From UBA5905 sp964609975 (GTDB taxonomy: Bacteria > Bacillota > Clostridia > Oscillospirales > Acutalibacteraceae), in NCBI GenBank assembly GCA_964609975.1, contig CAZSTR010000021.1:1-25807 (forward strand): a DNA stretch of 25,807 bases, written 5' to 3'. Position 1 is the first letter of the stretch, and each line of letters opens with the position of its first letter. Under the pieces are notes generated by a model. That model was not told where the DNA came from and searched no databases. It saw nothing but the letters and a program-made list of their open reading frames with translations. Below are positions 10,423 to 18,894 of the stretch, piece after piece. The position numbers and the translations under genes are program-made.

Positions 10423-11763
10423 TCACCTCCAGGGATAGGTGAACAGGCCATACAGATACAGCGCGGCAATGAGCACCGGCACCATATAGGCAAACACCGG
10501 ACGCATCCAGTTTTTCACCTTCAGTCCCTTTCCGGCGTTGGCCTCCGCCCGGAACGCCTCCCAGCCCCAGCCCCATTTGCGGTTACAGCAAAACAGCGCC
10601 GTCACCAGCGAGCCGAGGGGCAACAGGTTGGTGCTCACAATAAAGTCCCAAAAATCCAGAAAAGCGCTTCCCGGCGCAAAGGGCTGGAAGCCACTCCAAA
10701 CGCTATAACCCAGCGCCGTCGTCAGCGACAGCAGGAAAATCCCGATGCCGCACACAAGGCTTCCCTTTCGCCGGCTCCAGCCGGTCATTTCCCGCACACA
10801 GGCCAAAATGTTTTCGAACACCGCCAGCACCGTAGACAGAGCCGCAAACACCATGAACAGGAAAAACAGCGTACCCCACCAGCGGCCGCCCTGCATCTCG
10901 TTGAAAACGCGGGTCATGGTGGTGAACAGCAGCTCCGGGCCAGCGTTCACCTCCAAATCATAGGTGAAGCAGGCAGGAAACAGAATCAACCCCGCCACAA
11001 TCGCCACAAAGCTATCCAGCAAAATCACATTCACCGATTCACCCAGTAGAGTTCGCTCCTTGCCAATATAGCTGCCGAATATCGCCATCGCGCCGATGCC
11101 AAGACTCAGCGTGAAAAAGGCCTGGTTCATCGCGCCGACGATGACGCTTCCGTCGATTTTCCCGAAATCCGGAAGCAGATAAAAGACCAGACCCTCCCGC
11201 GCCCCGGAAAGGGTGAGGCTGTGCACAGCCAGCACAAGCATCAGCACAAGCAATGCGCCCATCATATAGCGAGTGACCCGCTCCAAGCCACCCTGCAAGC
11301 CAAAGCAGAGAATCCCGAAGCCCAGCGCCACCACAATCGCCGTATAGCCCACATTCAGCGCCGGCGTAGAAATCATACCGCCAAAGCTCAGCGACGCACC
11401 GTCGCCCATCAAAAAGCGCACAAAATAATGAAGCATCCACCCGGTCACAACCGTATAGAAGGCCATCAGGCAAATACAGCCAATCAGCGCCGCATACCCG
11501 TGGATATGCCATTTTTGCTTCGGCTTTTCCAGCCGCTGATACATTCGCACCGGGCTGGCCTGAGCCGCCCGTCCAACGGCGAACTCCATCGTCATCACCG
11601 GCAGCCCCATCAGCACAAGGCACAGCACATACACCAGCACAAAGCCACCGCCGCCGTACTGACCGCACATCCAGGGGAATTTCCACACATTTCCGCAGCC
11701 GATGGCGCATCCCGCCGACAGCAAAATAAAGCCCAATCGCGAGCCAAGCTTTTCCCGTTCCAA
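10423..11763 (-). CDS. Sodium:neurotransmitter symporter family amino-acid transporter
   Basis: The 446-aa integral membrane protein is of the NSS family (LeuT, Tyt1, MhsT). The first helix GSRLGFILLSAGCAIGCGNV is the signature sodium/substrate-binding TM1; NQAFFTLSLGIGAMAIFGSY is the TM6 signature; ALSTVLAVFEN corresponds to TM8, which supplies sodium-2 ligands in LeuT. The length fits the 11-helix bacterial type. The start is taken as TTG at 11761-11763 (MEREKLGSRLGF), matching family N-termini, with AAGGAG 12 nt upstream. The ATG at 11818-11820 falls inside the -10 box and the next ATG (11812-11814) sits at the start site, so neither is plausible. It lies next to the aromatic operon, and characterised bacterial members include tyrosine (Tyt1) and tryptophan (TnaT) carriers, so aromatic amino acid uptake is a reasonable but unproven guess. 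Confidence 0.9.
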   Translation of the reverse strand: MEREKLGSRLGFILLSAGCAIGCGNVWKFPWMCGQYGGGGFVLVYVLCLVLMGLPVMTMEFAVGRAAQASPVRMYQRLEKPKQKWHIHGYAALIGCICLMAFYTVVTGWMLHYFVRFLMGDGASLSFGGMISTPALNVGYTAIVVALGFGILCFGLQGGLERVTRYMMGALLVLMLVLAVHSLTLSGAREGLVFYLLPDFGKIDGSVIVGAMNQAFFTLSLGIGAMAIFGSYIGKERTLLGESVNVILLDSFVAIVAGLILFPACFTYDLEVNAGPELLFTTMTRVFNEMQGGRWWGTLFFLFMVFAALSTVLAVFENILACVREMTGWSRRKGSLVCGIGIFLLSLTTALGYSVWSGFQPFAPGSAFLDFWDFIVSTNLLPLGSLVTALFCCNRKWGWGWEAFRAEANAGKGLKVKNWMRPVFAYMVPVLIAALYLYGLFTYPWR

Positions 11764-11818
11764 AGCTTTTCCACACTCCTTTTTAGGCCCGTCGGCGTCG
11801 CTGACGGGCATTGCGTCC

Positions 11819-11847
11819 ATTATAGCGTATCTTCGCAAAGAACGCAA
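11819..11847 (-). promoter_or_regulatory. Sigma-A promoter for the transporter-DUF218 unit
   Basis: On the minus strand -35 TTGCGT (11847-11842), a 17-bp spacer and a perfect -10 TATAAT (11824-11819). The predicted start site is near 11812, giving a leader of about 50 nt to the TTG start. The promoter lies 30 bp beyond the terminator of the aromatic operon, marking a separate transcription unit. Confidence 0.75.
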
Positions 11848-11877
11848 GAGCTTTTCCCGCCCACGCCAGAGACAGTG

Positions 11878-11908
11878 CAAAAAAGCGACCGGCCCAGGGC
11901 CGGTCGCT
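11878..11908 (-). terminator. Intrinsic terminator of the aromatic operon
   Basis: On the minus strand AGCGACCGGCC (11908-11898) pairs perfectly with GGCCGGTCGCT (11894-11884) around a 3-nt loop and is followed directly by six T residues (11884-11879, the first shared with the stem). It lies 35 nt after the DAHP synthase stop codon and is the strongest terminator in the window. Confidence 0.95.
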
Positions 11909-11943
11909 CCCCGCGCGCCCCTGTGGGCGGCTGCTTTCATCTG

Positions 11944-12975
11944 TTATTTCAAGGTGTCCGCAATCTCCAAAATTAGCTTTTCCGTTTTCTCCCAGCCCAG
12001 GCAGGGATCGGTGATAGATTTGCCAAACACATGGTCCCCAATCTTTTGCGCGCCATCCTCCAGATAGCTTTCAATCATCAGCCCCTTCACCATCGACCGG
12101 ATGCTTTCGTTGTGGTTGCAGCTATACACCACATCCTTCGCGATGCGAATCTGCTCTAGATACTTTTTTCCGGAATTGGCATGGTTGGTGTCCACGATGG
12201 CCGCCGGATTGGCCAAACCGCTTGCCGCATAAACATCATACAGCTTCGCCAAATCCTCATAATGGTAATTGGAAACGCTTTTCCCGGCGAAATCGGTATA
12301 GCCCCGCAAAATCGCATGAGCCAGCGGGTTTCCGGCGCTGACCACCTCCCAGCCGCGATAAATGAAGGTGTGGCTGTGCTGAGCCGCCGTGACCGAGTTC
12401 ATCATCACCGTCAAATCGCCGCTGGTGGGATTTTTCATTCCCACAGGGATTTCCAGACCGCTGGCGGTGAGGCGATGCTGTTGATCCTCCGCCGAGCGGG
12501 CGCCCACCGCCACATAGGACAGCAAATCCGACAAATAGCGATGGTTCTCCGGATACAGCATTTCATCGGCGCAGGAAAAGCCATAATCCGTCAGCGCCGC
12601 CATGTGCAGCTCCCGAATGGCCACGATGCCCTTGAGCATATCCGGCGTTTCGTCCGGGTCGGGCTGATGAAGCATCCCTTTATAGCCGTCCCCGGTGGTG
12701 CGGGGCTTGTTGGTATAAATGCGCGGCACGATGAGCAGCTTATCCTTCACCTGCTCCTGCACCCGGCAAAGGCGGGAAATATATTCCAGCACCGGCTCCC
12801 GGCTGTCCGCCGAGCAAGGCCCAATCACCAACACGAATTTGTCCGATTTTCCTTCGAAAATCGCCCGCAGCTCGGCGTCCCGCGCCGCCTTCACGGCGGC
12901 GGTTTCATCCGTCAGCGGATACATCTTTTTGATTTCCATGGGGATGGGCAGCTTCCGATTAAAGGTCATGTTCAT
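11944..12975 (-). CDS. 3-deoxy-7-phosphoheptulonate (DAHP) synthase, type I
   Basis: Catalyses the first committed step of the shikimate pathway, phosphoenolpyruvate plus erythrose 4-phosphate to DAHP. The 343-aa protein is of the AroF/AroG/AroH type: LVIGPCSADSREP with metal-ligand C54, IVPRIYTNKPRTTGDGYKG, the GARSAEDQQHR segment, IPVGMKNPTSGD and VDTNHANSGKKYLEQ. Enzymes of this class are usually feedback-inhibited by one aromatic amino acid; which one cannot be read here, so no aroF/G/H symbol is given. The ATG at 12973-12975 has AGGAGG 10 nt upstream. It is the last gene of the operon, 24 bp after tyrA. Placing the entry-point enzyme under the same Phe/Tyr attenuator couples flux control to the branches. 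Confidence 0.95.
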   Translation of the reverse strand: MNMTFNRKLPIPMEIKKMYPLTDETAAVKAARDAELRAIFEGKSDKFVLVIGPCSADSREPVLEYISRLCRVQEQVKDKLLIVPRIYTNKPRTTGDGYKGMLHQPDPDETPDMLKGIVAIRELHMAALTDYGFSCADEMLYPENHRYLSDLLSYVAVGARSAEDQQHRLTASGLEIPVGMKNPTSGDLTVMMNSVTAAQHSHTFIYRGWEVVSAGNPLAHAILRGYTDFAGKSVSNYHYEDLAKLYDVYAASGLANPAAIVDTNHANSGKKYLEQIRIAKDVVYSCNHNESIRSMVKGLMIESYLEDGAQKIGDHVFGKSITDPCLGWEKTEKLILEIADTLK

Positions 12976-12999
12976 AAAAAATCAGCCTCCTAATATAGC

Positions 13000-13860
13000 T
13001 CAAAATTGCTTGTCGAATCGTTTGCGTCGGGCGGTGGATAGGCGCATCATCTCCCGCATCCGTTCCCGGTCGCCAGCCTCAATATAACCATACAGCTCAT
13101 CAAAGGACTCCCGGAACCGCTTCATTTCCGCCAACAGCGCCTCCCGGTTATCCAAAAACAGCTCGCTCCACATTTCGTCATTGATACGACCGATGCGAGT
13201 CAAATCCCGAAAGGAATCGCCGGTATAATCCTCCAGGCCGGGGGTGTTGTTACAGCACATGAGCGCCACCGCAATACAATGGGTCAGCTGAGACAGAAAA
13301 GCAATCATATCGTCATGCTTTTCCACCGACAGCTCCGAAATCCGGGCGAAGCCCAGCTCCTCCCCCAGCGTCCGGCAAAGCGCAATCGCCGCCGGGGTGT
13401 TTTTCGCCGTCGGCACCACGATATAGTTGGCGCCCCGGAACATAGCGGCGGTGCTGTTTTCCACCCCGCAAACCTCTCGGCCAGCCATGGGGTGTGCCGC
13501 GATGAATTCCACATCTGGGCGAAGCATCCCCTGCACCTGCTCCACGATACAGCCCTTCACGCCGGTCACATCGGTGAGCACAGCCCCCGGACGCAAAAGG
13601 GCCTGATACTGCTCCAGCCATTCCAGCACCACATGGGGATACAGCGCCAAAATCACCAGCTCCGCCGCGCCAACCCGCTCCGGCTCCACCTGCGTGGTGG
13701 CGAAGCGCACTATTCCCTTTTCCATAGCATATTTCACGGCGTCCTCCCGGCAGTCGATGGCGTCCACCGTATAGCCCTGCACTGTCAGCGCCTGAGCATA
13801 GCTTCCTCCCAAAAGACCCAGCCCGACAATCAGTATCGGGCGGCTTTTATCCAGTATCAT
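13000..13860 (-). CDS. tyrA: Prephenate dehydrogenase
   Basis: Oxidatively decarboxylates prephenate to 4-hydroxyphenylpyruvate, the tyrosine branch. The 286-aa protein begins with a Rossmann NAD(P) site, ILIVGLGLLGGSYAQAL. It has the family motifs DVTGVKG, AAHPMAGRE and SQLTHCIAVAL, whose histidines correspond to conserved active-site residues. It has no fused chorismate mutase and no C-terminal ACT domain, unlike the E. coli and B. subtilis enzymes respectively, so allosteric tyrosine control through ACT is absent. The ATG at 13858-13860 overlaps the aroA stop codon (ATGA). A longer upstream ATG in frame lies inside aroA and is rejected. Confidence 0.94.
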   Translation of the reverse strand: MILDKSRPILIVGLGLLGGSYAQALTVQGYTVDAIDCREDAVKYAMEKGIVRFATTQVEPERVGAAELVILALYPHVVLEWLEQYQALLRPGAVLTDVTGVKGCIVEQVQGMLRPDVEFIAAHPMAGREVCGVENSTAAMFRGANYIVVPTAKNTPAAIALCRTLGEELGFARISELSVEKHDDMIAFLSQLTHCIAVALMCCNNTPGLEDYTGDSFRDLTRIGRINDEMWSELFLDNREALLAEMKRFRESFDELYGYIEAGDRERMREMMRLSTARRKRFDKQF

Positions 13861-15080
13861 CCTGTTTCCTCCATTGTGTCTGTTCTGTGCCAACACACGC
13901 CCAGCGCCGCCAGCCGCTCGAAAAAATCCGGGAAGCTTTTCGTCACCGCCTCGGCGCCGCAGATTTCTCCGCCGACCAGGGTGCAAAGAAGGCTCAACGC
14001 CATCACAATCCGGTGGTCGTTATGCCCCGACAGAGGCACGGCGGGCGGGTATAACAGACCTCGCTCCACAAAAATGTCATTTTCCTCCACCCGACACCGG
14101 ATGCCGCATTTTTCCAGCTCCGCCGCCATGGCGTTCCCACGGTCGCTTTCCTTGATGCGCAGTCGACGGGCGCCCGTTAGATGGACGCCGTGGCCGGCGG
14201 CGCCCAGCGCCATAAGCACCGGCCCCAAATCGGGACAATCGGAAATATCCACCGTCGGACAGCCCTCAGCCAGCTGAGGGAACAGCTGGCGATAAACCGC
14301 GTCACCCTGAGCCGTGCTTTCCGCAAGCCCGGTCACCGTCACCCGGCCCCCCAAAAGGTTGAAGCCCTCCAGAAAGGCGGCGTTGGAATAATCTCCCTCC
14401 ACCATCAGCGTCCGGCTTTCATATCGCTGGCTGCCGGGGATGAACATCCGCCGCGGCTCCGTCCACTCCGTTTTCACTCCGAACGCGGCCATCGCCTGCG
14501 CGGTAAGCCGCAAATAGGGTGTGCTTTCCAGCGCCCCTTCAATCACAAGCTCGCTGTCTCCCTCCAGCAACGGAAGCGCCAGCATCAGCCCGCTGATGAA
14601 CTGGCTGGAGACATCCCCCCGCACCGCATAGCGGCCGGCGGTCAACGGCCCTCGCACCGTCACCGCGGTTTCCCTTTTCTCCAGAAACAGCCCCTTGTCC
14701 GCGCACAGCGTTTCATACACCGACAGGGAACGCTGAAACAGCCGGGCGCTTCCGCCGAGGGTGACCGGCCGGTCGCCCAGCAAACAAAGAGGAAGCATGA
14801 ACCGCAGGGTGCTCCCCGATTCCCGACAGCCGAGAGGCGTCGTTGCCCCCCGAAAAGGGTCGGCGCCACCCAGAGAGACAATTTCGCCTTCGCGGCGCAC
14901 CCCGGCGCCCAGCGCCATCAGGCAGTCCAGCGTCGCCAGCATATCCTCCGACGGGGCAATGCCCCGAACACAGCTCTCGGCGGACAGCCCCCCGCCGATC
15001 AGATAGCGGTGGGCAACACTCTTGGAGGGAGGCGCCTGCACCGTGCCCTGCGCCCGGCTTTTTTCAATCCGAATGTTCAT
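13857..15080 (-). CDS. aroA: 3-phosphoshikimate 1-carboxyvinyltransferase (EPSP synthase)
   Basis: Transfers enolpyruvate from PEP to shikimate 3-phosphate. The 407-aa protein has APPSKSVAHR (K20, S21, R25, matching E. coli K22, S23, R27), the PEP-site segment GCRESGSTLRF, SSQFISGLMLALP, DCPDLGPVLMALG and IKESDRGNAMAAEL. In the PEP/glyphosate loop G89 (E. coli G96) is kept, while S90 and F94 stand where E. coli has T97 and P101; the alignment is by eye. The ATG at 15078-15080 overlaps the aroQ stop (ATGA), and the stop overlaps the tyrA start, so translation is probably coupled along the operon. Confidence 0.96.
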   Translation of the reverse strand: MNIRIEKSRAQGTVQAPPSKSVAHRYLIGGGLSAESCVRGIAPSEDMLATLDCLMALGAGVRREGEIVSLGGADPFRGATTPLGCRESGSTLRFMLPLCLLGDRPVTLGGSARLFQRSLSVYETLCADKGLFLEKRETAVTVRGPLTAGRYAVRGDVSSQFISGLMLALPLLEGDSELVIEGALESTPYLRLTAQAMAAFGVKTEWTEPRRMFIPGSQRYESRTLMVEGDYSNAAFLEGFNLLGGRVTVTGLAESTAQGDAVYRQLFPQLAEGCPTVDISDCPDLGPVLMALGAAGHGVHLTGARRLRIKESDRGNAMAAELEKCGIRCRVEENDIFVERGLLYPPAVPLSGHNDHRIVMALSLLCTLVGGEICGAEAVTKSFPDFFERLAALGVCWHRTDTMEETG

Positions 15081-15517
15081 ACCTTTTCTCCGTATGTATC
15101 CAACAGAAAATCCATCGCCTCAATATACCCGGCTAAGCCGTGACCGCTGACGGTTTTCACGCAGGCGGAACGGATGAAGCTGATTTTCCGAAAATCCTCG
15201 CGGGCGTCCACATCCGAGATATGCACCTCCACCGTAGGCAGCCCTACCGCCTTCACCGCATCCAGCAGCGCCACACTTGTGTGGGTATAGGCGCCGGGGT
15301 TTATCACGATTCCGTCCGCCTGCCCATAGGCGCGCTGGATTTCGTCCACCAAATCGCCTTCGTGATTTGACTGATACAAATGCACCTGAATTCCCCGCGC
15401 GGCGGCGTGTTCTCGCACCTGCGCGCACAGGCTTTCATAGCTGTCATTTCCGTATATCCCCGGCTCCCGAATCCCCAGCATATTGAGATTCGGCCCGTTG
15501 ATGACCAAAATCGTCAT
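15077..15517 (-). CDS. aroQ: 3-dehydroquinate dehydratase, type II
   Basis: Dehydrates 3-dehydroquinate to 3-dehydroshikimate. The 146-aa product is a typical small type II enzyme: INGPNLNMLGIREPGIYG with the catalytic tyrosine in the IYG motif, QSNHEGDLVDEIQ, INPGAYTHTSVALLDA and the catalytic histidine in VEVHISDVDAREDFR. The ATG at 15515-15517 overlaps the stop of the aroE-aroK gene (ATGA) and has AGGAG 10 nt upstream; a longer in-frame start inside the preceding gene is not family-like. The end overlaps the aroA start. Confidence 0.96.
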   Translation of the reverse strand: MTILVINGPNLNMLGIREPGIYGNDSYESLCAQVREHAAARGIQVHLYQSNHEGDLVDEIQRAYGQADGIVINPGAYTHTSVALLDAVKAVGLPTVEVHISDVDAREDFRKISFIRSACVKTVSGHGLAGYIEAMDFLLDTYGEKV

Positions 15518-16794
15518 TCCGTCCGTTCTCCTTCCTGTCCCTGGCTCTCCGGCCAGCCCCGACGGAACAGCTCCGTCAGGGCGCGCACATTTTCCGCCCG
15601 GTCGGCCACCGCCTTCAGCGTGGCATCCGCCGCCTGACAATAGCGCTCATAGCGCTCCTCATAGCGGTGCCGCAACAGCTCCCGCGTGGAGGAAAGAGGA
15701 CGGTCAGCCGTCACCGCCAGATGCTCCAGCGGCCGATCCACGAACACCGTCAGCCCATTTTCCCGCAGCAGGCGCATATTTTCCTCGTTCAAAATCACAC
15801 CGCCGCCGGTGGCGATCACCGCGCCCTGCTCCGCCGCCAGCCGGGCAACCACCTGTGCTTCCAGCCGGCGGAATTCCGCCTCGCCCGCCTGCTCGATGAG
15901 CTGTGCGGGCGTATATCCGGTCTGGCGAGTCAGTTCCGCGTCCGAATCGAAGAAGGTCTTTCCCAGCTTCTTCGCCGTCATCCGCCCCAGCGTGGTTTTC
16001 CCGCTTCCGGGCATTCCGATGAGCACCAGATTGCGCTTTTGCGCCGCCAAATCAGCATAAATTGTCTCGATTTCCGTCTCGGAAACCGGCCGTCCGATGA
16101 ATTTTTCCGCCGCATAGGCCGCCTGCGCCACCAGCATATACAATCCGCCCTCGGCATTCAGCCCTTGCCGCTGGGCTTCCACAACCAGCGCCGAGCGCAG
16201 GGGGTTATACACTGCATCCACCACGCCGGTCAGCCTGGAATAATCCGCCAGCTCCACCGCCGCCTCGCCGATGGCGGGATACATCCCGCAAGGGGTGGTG
16301 TTGATGAGCAGGCGAGCGTCACTGTGCCGCTCCTTCGCCTGGGCATAGGTCACCGCATCCTCTCTGGCGGTGCGGGACACCCGCACCACCTGCGCCGCGC
16401 CCATGCGCTTGGCGGCGCAAACAGCTGTCTTCGAGGTCCCGCCGCTTCCCAGCACCAGTACCTTCTCGCCCGTGAAGGACAACCCCCGTCGCCGAAACAG
16501 CGCCGTCATCCCCGCCAAATCCGTATTATACCCATACAACCTTCCCTCCCGACGCACCACCGTGTTCACCGCGCCGATTTCGCGGGCGGTGTCGCTGATT
16601 TCGTCCAAAAAGGGAATCACCCGCTCCTTATAGGGGATGGTCACATTGATGGCCTTGAAGTCCGCCCGGCGCATGAAAGCCTCCAGCTCCTCCTCCGGCA
16701 CCTCACACAGCTCATAGGCATAGTCCGCCAGCCGTTCATGAATCAGCCGGGAAAAGCTGTGACCCAGCTTTTTCCCGATACATCCGTATTCCAT
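15514..16794 (-). CDS. aroE-aroK: Fused shikimate dehydrogenase - shikimate kinase
   Basis: A single 426-aa frame encodes two consecutive pathway enzymes. Residues 1 to about 250 are shikimate dehydrogenase: GHSFSRLIHE substrate loop, NVTIPYKE with catalytic K56, GAVNTV, GYNTD with D92, and the NADP loop LGSGGTSKTA. Residues about 252-426 are shikimate kinase: Walker A GMPGSGKTT (260-268), substrate-site FFDSDAE, FRRLE, ATGGGVI (328-334) and the lid region ADRPLSS. They catalyse dehydroshikimate to shikimate to shikimate 3-phosphate. No stop or frameshift separates the domains, which are joined by only a few residues. One base separates it from the aroC stop, and its stop overlaps the aroQ start. 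Confidence 0.95.
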   Translation of the reverse strand: MEYGCIGKKLGHSFSRLIHERLADYAYELCEVPEEELEAFMRRADFKAINVTIPYKERVIPFLDEISDTAREIGAVNTVVRREGRLYGYNTDLAGMTALFRRRGLSFTGEKVLVLGSGGTSKTAVCAAKRMGAAQVVRVSRTAREDAVTYAQAKERHSDARLLINTTPCGMYPAIGEAAVELADYSRLTGVVDAVYNPLRSALVVEAQRQGLNAEGGLYMLVAQAAYAAEKFIGRPVSETEIETIYADLAAQKRNLVLIGMPGSGKTTLGRMTAKKLGKTFFDSDAELTRQTGYTPAQLIEQAGEAEFRRLEAQVVARLAAEQGAVIATGGGVILNEENMRLLRENGLTVFVDRPLEHLAVTADRPLSSTRELLRHRYEERYERYCQAADATLKAVADRAENVRALTELFRRGWPESQGQEGERTE

Positions 16795-16795
16795 G

Positions 16796-17887
16796 TCATT
16801 TCACCAGCCAATCTGTGCCAAAGCGGCCGCAAAGCGCATCCGCCAGCACCAAAGCAACCACATTGTCCACCACCGCGCGCGCTCGATGGACAATACAGGG
16901 ATCATGGCGTCCCTTTCCAGCGACCGTCGTTTCCTCGCCACAGGACAAATCCACCGTTTTCTGCTCCAGCCCGATGGTGGGGGTAGGCTTCACCGCCGTG
17001 CGAAAGCGCAGAGCCATTCCGTTGGTGATGCCGCCGTTGATGCCGCCGTTATGATTGGTTTCAGTGACCACCCGGCCGTTTTCCAGACAGAAAGCGTCGT
17101 TCGCCTTGCTGCCCCGCCAATCGCTCATGGCGAAGCCAGCGCCAAACTCCACCCCCTTGACACCGGGGATGGCAAACAGCGCCCGCGCCAAAACGCTTTC
17201 CAGCGAGTCGAACCACGGCTCACCGACCCCGGTTGGCATTCCCAAAACCATGGTTTCCAAAACACCGCCAACGCTGTCCGCGTCGGCGGCCGCTGCCCGG
17301 ATTTGCGCCTGCATCCTTTCCCCCGCCGCCTCATCCAAAACGGCAAAGGCCTTTTCTCCCAGCGCCACTGCCTCCGCGGCCGTGCCCAAGGCGGGAGCAT
17401 CCTCGATTCCCGCCAGCCGGGCAATATGGCTCGCCACCAGCACCCCTTTTTTCTCCAACGCCGGCCGCACAATCGCTCCCGCCGCCACCAACGCCGCCGT
17501 GATACGGCCGCTGAAATGGCCGCCGCCGCGCGGGTCGGCGAAGCCGTGGTATTTCTCTGCGGCGGTATAGTCCGCATGGCCGGGGCGCGGCTTCTGTGCC
17601 AGGGCGGCATAGTCCCCCGAACGCACATTTTCGTTGGGGATGCGGATACACAGCGGGGTGCCCGTTGTATAGCCGTTATACACGCCGCTCTCGATGACAA
17701 ACCGATCCGCCTCCTGGCGGGGGGTGGAAATCGCACCAAAGGGACGCCGCAGGCTCAGCTGGGCGCGGATATATTCCTCCTCCACCGGGATGCCGGGAGC
17801 CAGCCCATCCAACACCGCCCCAACGGAAGGGCCATGGCTTTCGCCGAAAAGGGTCACCGTCAGATTAGTTCCAAGGGTATTTTTCAT
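16796..17887 (-). CDS. aroC: Chorismate synthase
   Basis: Converts EPSP to chorismate using reduced FMN. The 363-aa protein starts MKNTLGTNLTVTLFGESHG (GESHG motif) and has RPGHADYTAAEKYHGFADPR, GGHFSGRITA, the KGVEFGAGF segment and the C-terminal RHDPCIVHRARAVVDN. The GGHFSGRITA and HRARAVVDN segments differ from the commoner GGRSSARETA and PRAVPVVE forms, so it belongs to a divergent branch. The ATG at 17885-17887 overlaps the aroB stop (ATGA) and has GGAGGTG five bases upstream; an in-frame start 27 bp upstream lies inside aroB and is rejected. Confidence 0.96.
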   Translation of the reverse strand: MKNTLGTNLTVTLFGESHGPSVGAVLDGLAPGIPVEEEYIRAQLSLRRPFGAISTPRQEADRFVIESGVYNGYTTGTPLCIRIPNENVRSGDYAALAQKPRPGHADYTAAEKYHGFADPRGGGHFSGRITAALVAAGAIVRPALEKKGVLVASHIARLAGIEDAPALGTAAEAVALGEKAFAVLDEAAGERMQAQIRAAAADADSVGGVLETMVLGMPTGVGEPWFDSLESVLARALFAIPGVKGVEFGAGFAMSDWRGSKANDAFCLENGRVVTETNHNGGINGGITNGMALRFRTAVKPTPTIGLEQKTVDLSCGEETTVAGKGRHDPCIVHRARAVVDNVVALVLADALCGRFGTDWLVK

Positions 17888-18894
17888 GCGAACACCTCCC
17901 GCACCTGCGCGCACAACTCCTCAAAGGGCTGCTCCCGCAGTTCCCATTGGCCGACCGCCGGCACATATACCGTCGTGATGCGATCGCCGGCCATTTTCTT
18001 ATCGTGACGCATGGCCTCGATCAGACGCTCCGCATCCCCGGAAAAGACCGTGGGCAGTCCCAGCCGCTCCAGCACCGGACGCAAGCGCACCTGCACCGCA
18101 GGGGCACACATGGGGAGCATTCCCAGCGCCACACATTCGCCGTGATACAAACCGGACAGGCCACATTCGCTCTCGATGGCATGCGCCAGCGTATGCCCGA
18201 AATTCAAAATCTTGCGCAAGCCATTCTCCCGCTCATCCTGCTCCACAACGCTCCGCTTGATACGCAGAGAGGCCTCGATGATTTCCTCGATATGGGTCTG
18301 CTCATCAGCGGCCTCGAACCGGGAAAACAGCTTTTCATCGCAGGTGAGAGCCATTTTCACCGCCTCCGCCAGACCGTTCGCCCGTTGGCGGGCGGGAAGG
18401 GGTTCCAGCGTGTCGGGGTCAATCAGCACCGCCCGTGGCGGATAAAACGCCCCCACCAGATTTTTATACCCGTCCAAATCCACCGCCACCTTGCCGCCGA
18501 TGGAGGAATCCACCTGGGACAAAACCGTTGTGGGAATGTTATAAAAATCAATGCCCCGCATATAGGTTGCGGCGGCGAAGCCCGCCAAATCGCCCATCAC
18601 GCCGCCGCCCACGGCCACCACGCAATCCGTGCGGGTGAAGCCCTCCTCCACCATCCGGCGCAGAAGGCGGTGATAAATCGCCAGGCATTTTGTCTCCTCG
18701 CCCTGGGGCAGGGTCATCGTCACCGGATAAGCGCAGACCGCCGCCACCGTGGCGGCATATTCCGCCGGCACACCGTCATCGGTAACCACCAGCACCCGCC
18801 GGGAAAGCGAAAAAAGCTCTCCCACACGAGAAAGCGCGCCCCGCTCCAAATAAATCGGATAGGAGCCCTGCGCGGTTTTCACTGTCAAAATCAT
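17884..18894 (-). CDS. aroB: 3-dehydroquinate synthase (intact copy)
   Basis: Cyclises DAHP to 3-dehydroquinate with NAD and a divalent metal. The 336-aa protein contains VGGGVMGDLAGFAAATYMRG, IPTTVLSQVDSSIGGKVAVD, the NGLAEAVKM segment with a metal-ligand glutamate, NFGHTLAHAIE and YHGECVALGM. The first 58 codons (18894-18719) lie in a perfect 364-bp tandem duplication and are repeated upstream at 19258-19084. The gene is complete: ATG at 18892-18894 with GGGAGG 7 nt upstream, supplied by the duplicated pheA tail. Because that upstream tail is a fragment without a start, the normal ATGA coupling to translated pheA is probably lost for this copy. The stop overlaps the aroC start. Confidence 0.95.
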   Translation of the reverse strand: MILTVKTAQGSYPIYLERGALSRVGELFSLSRRVLVVTDDGVPAEYAATVAAVCAYPVTMTLPQGEETKCLAIYHRLLRRMVEEGFTRTDCVVAVGGGVMGDLAGFAAATYMRGIDFYNIPTTVLSQVDSSIGGKVAVDLDGYKNLVGAFYPPRAVLIDPDTLEPLPARQRANGLAEAVKMALTCDEKLFSRFEAADEQTHIEEIIEASLRIKRSVVEQDERENGLRKILNFGHTLAHAIESECGLSGLYHGECVALGMLPMCAPAVQVRLRPVLERLGLPTVFSGDAERLIEAMRHDKKMAGDRITTVYVPAVGQWELREQPFEELCAQVREVFA

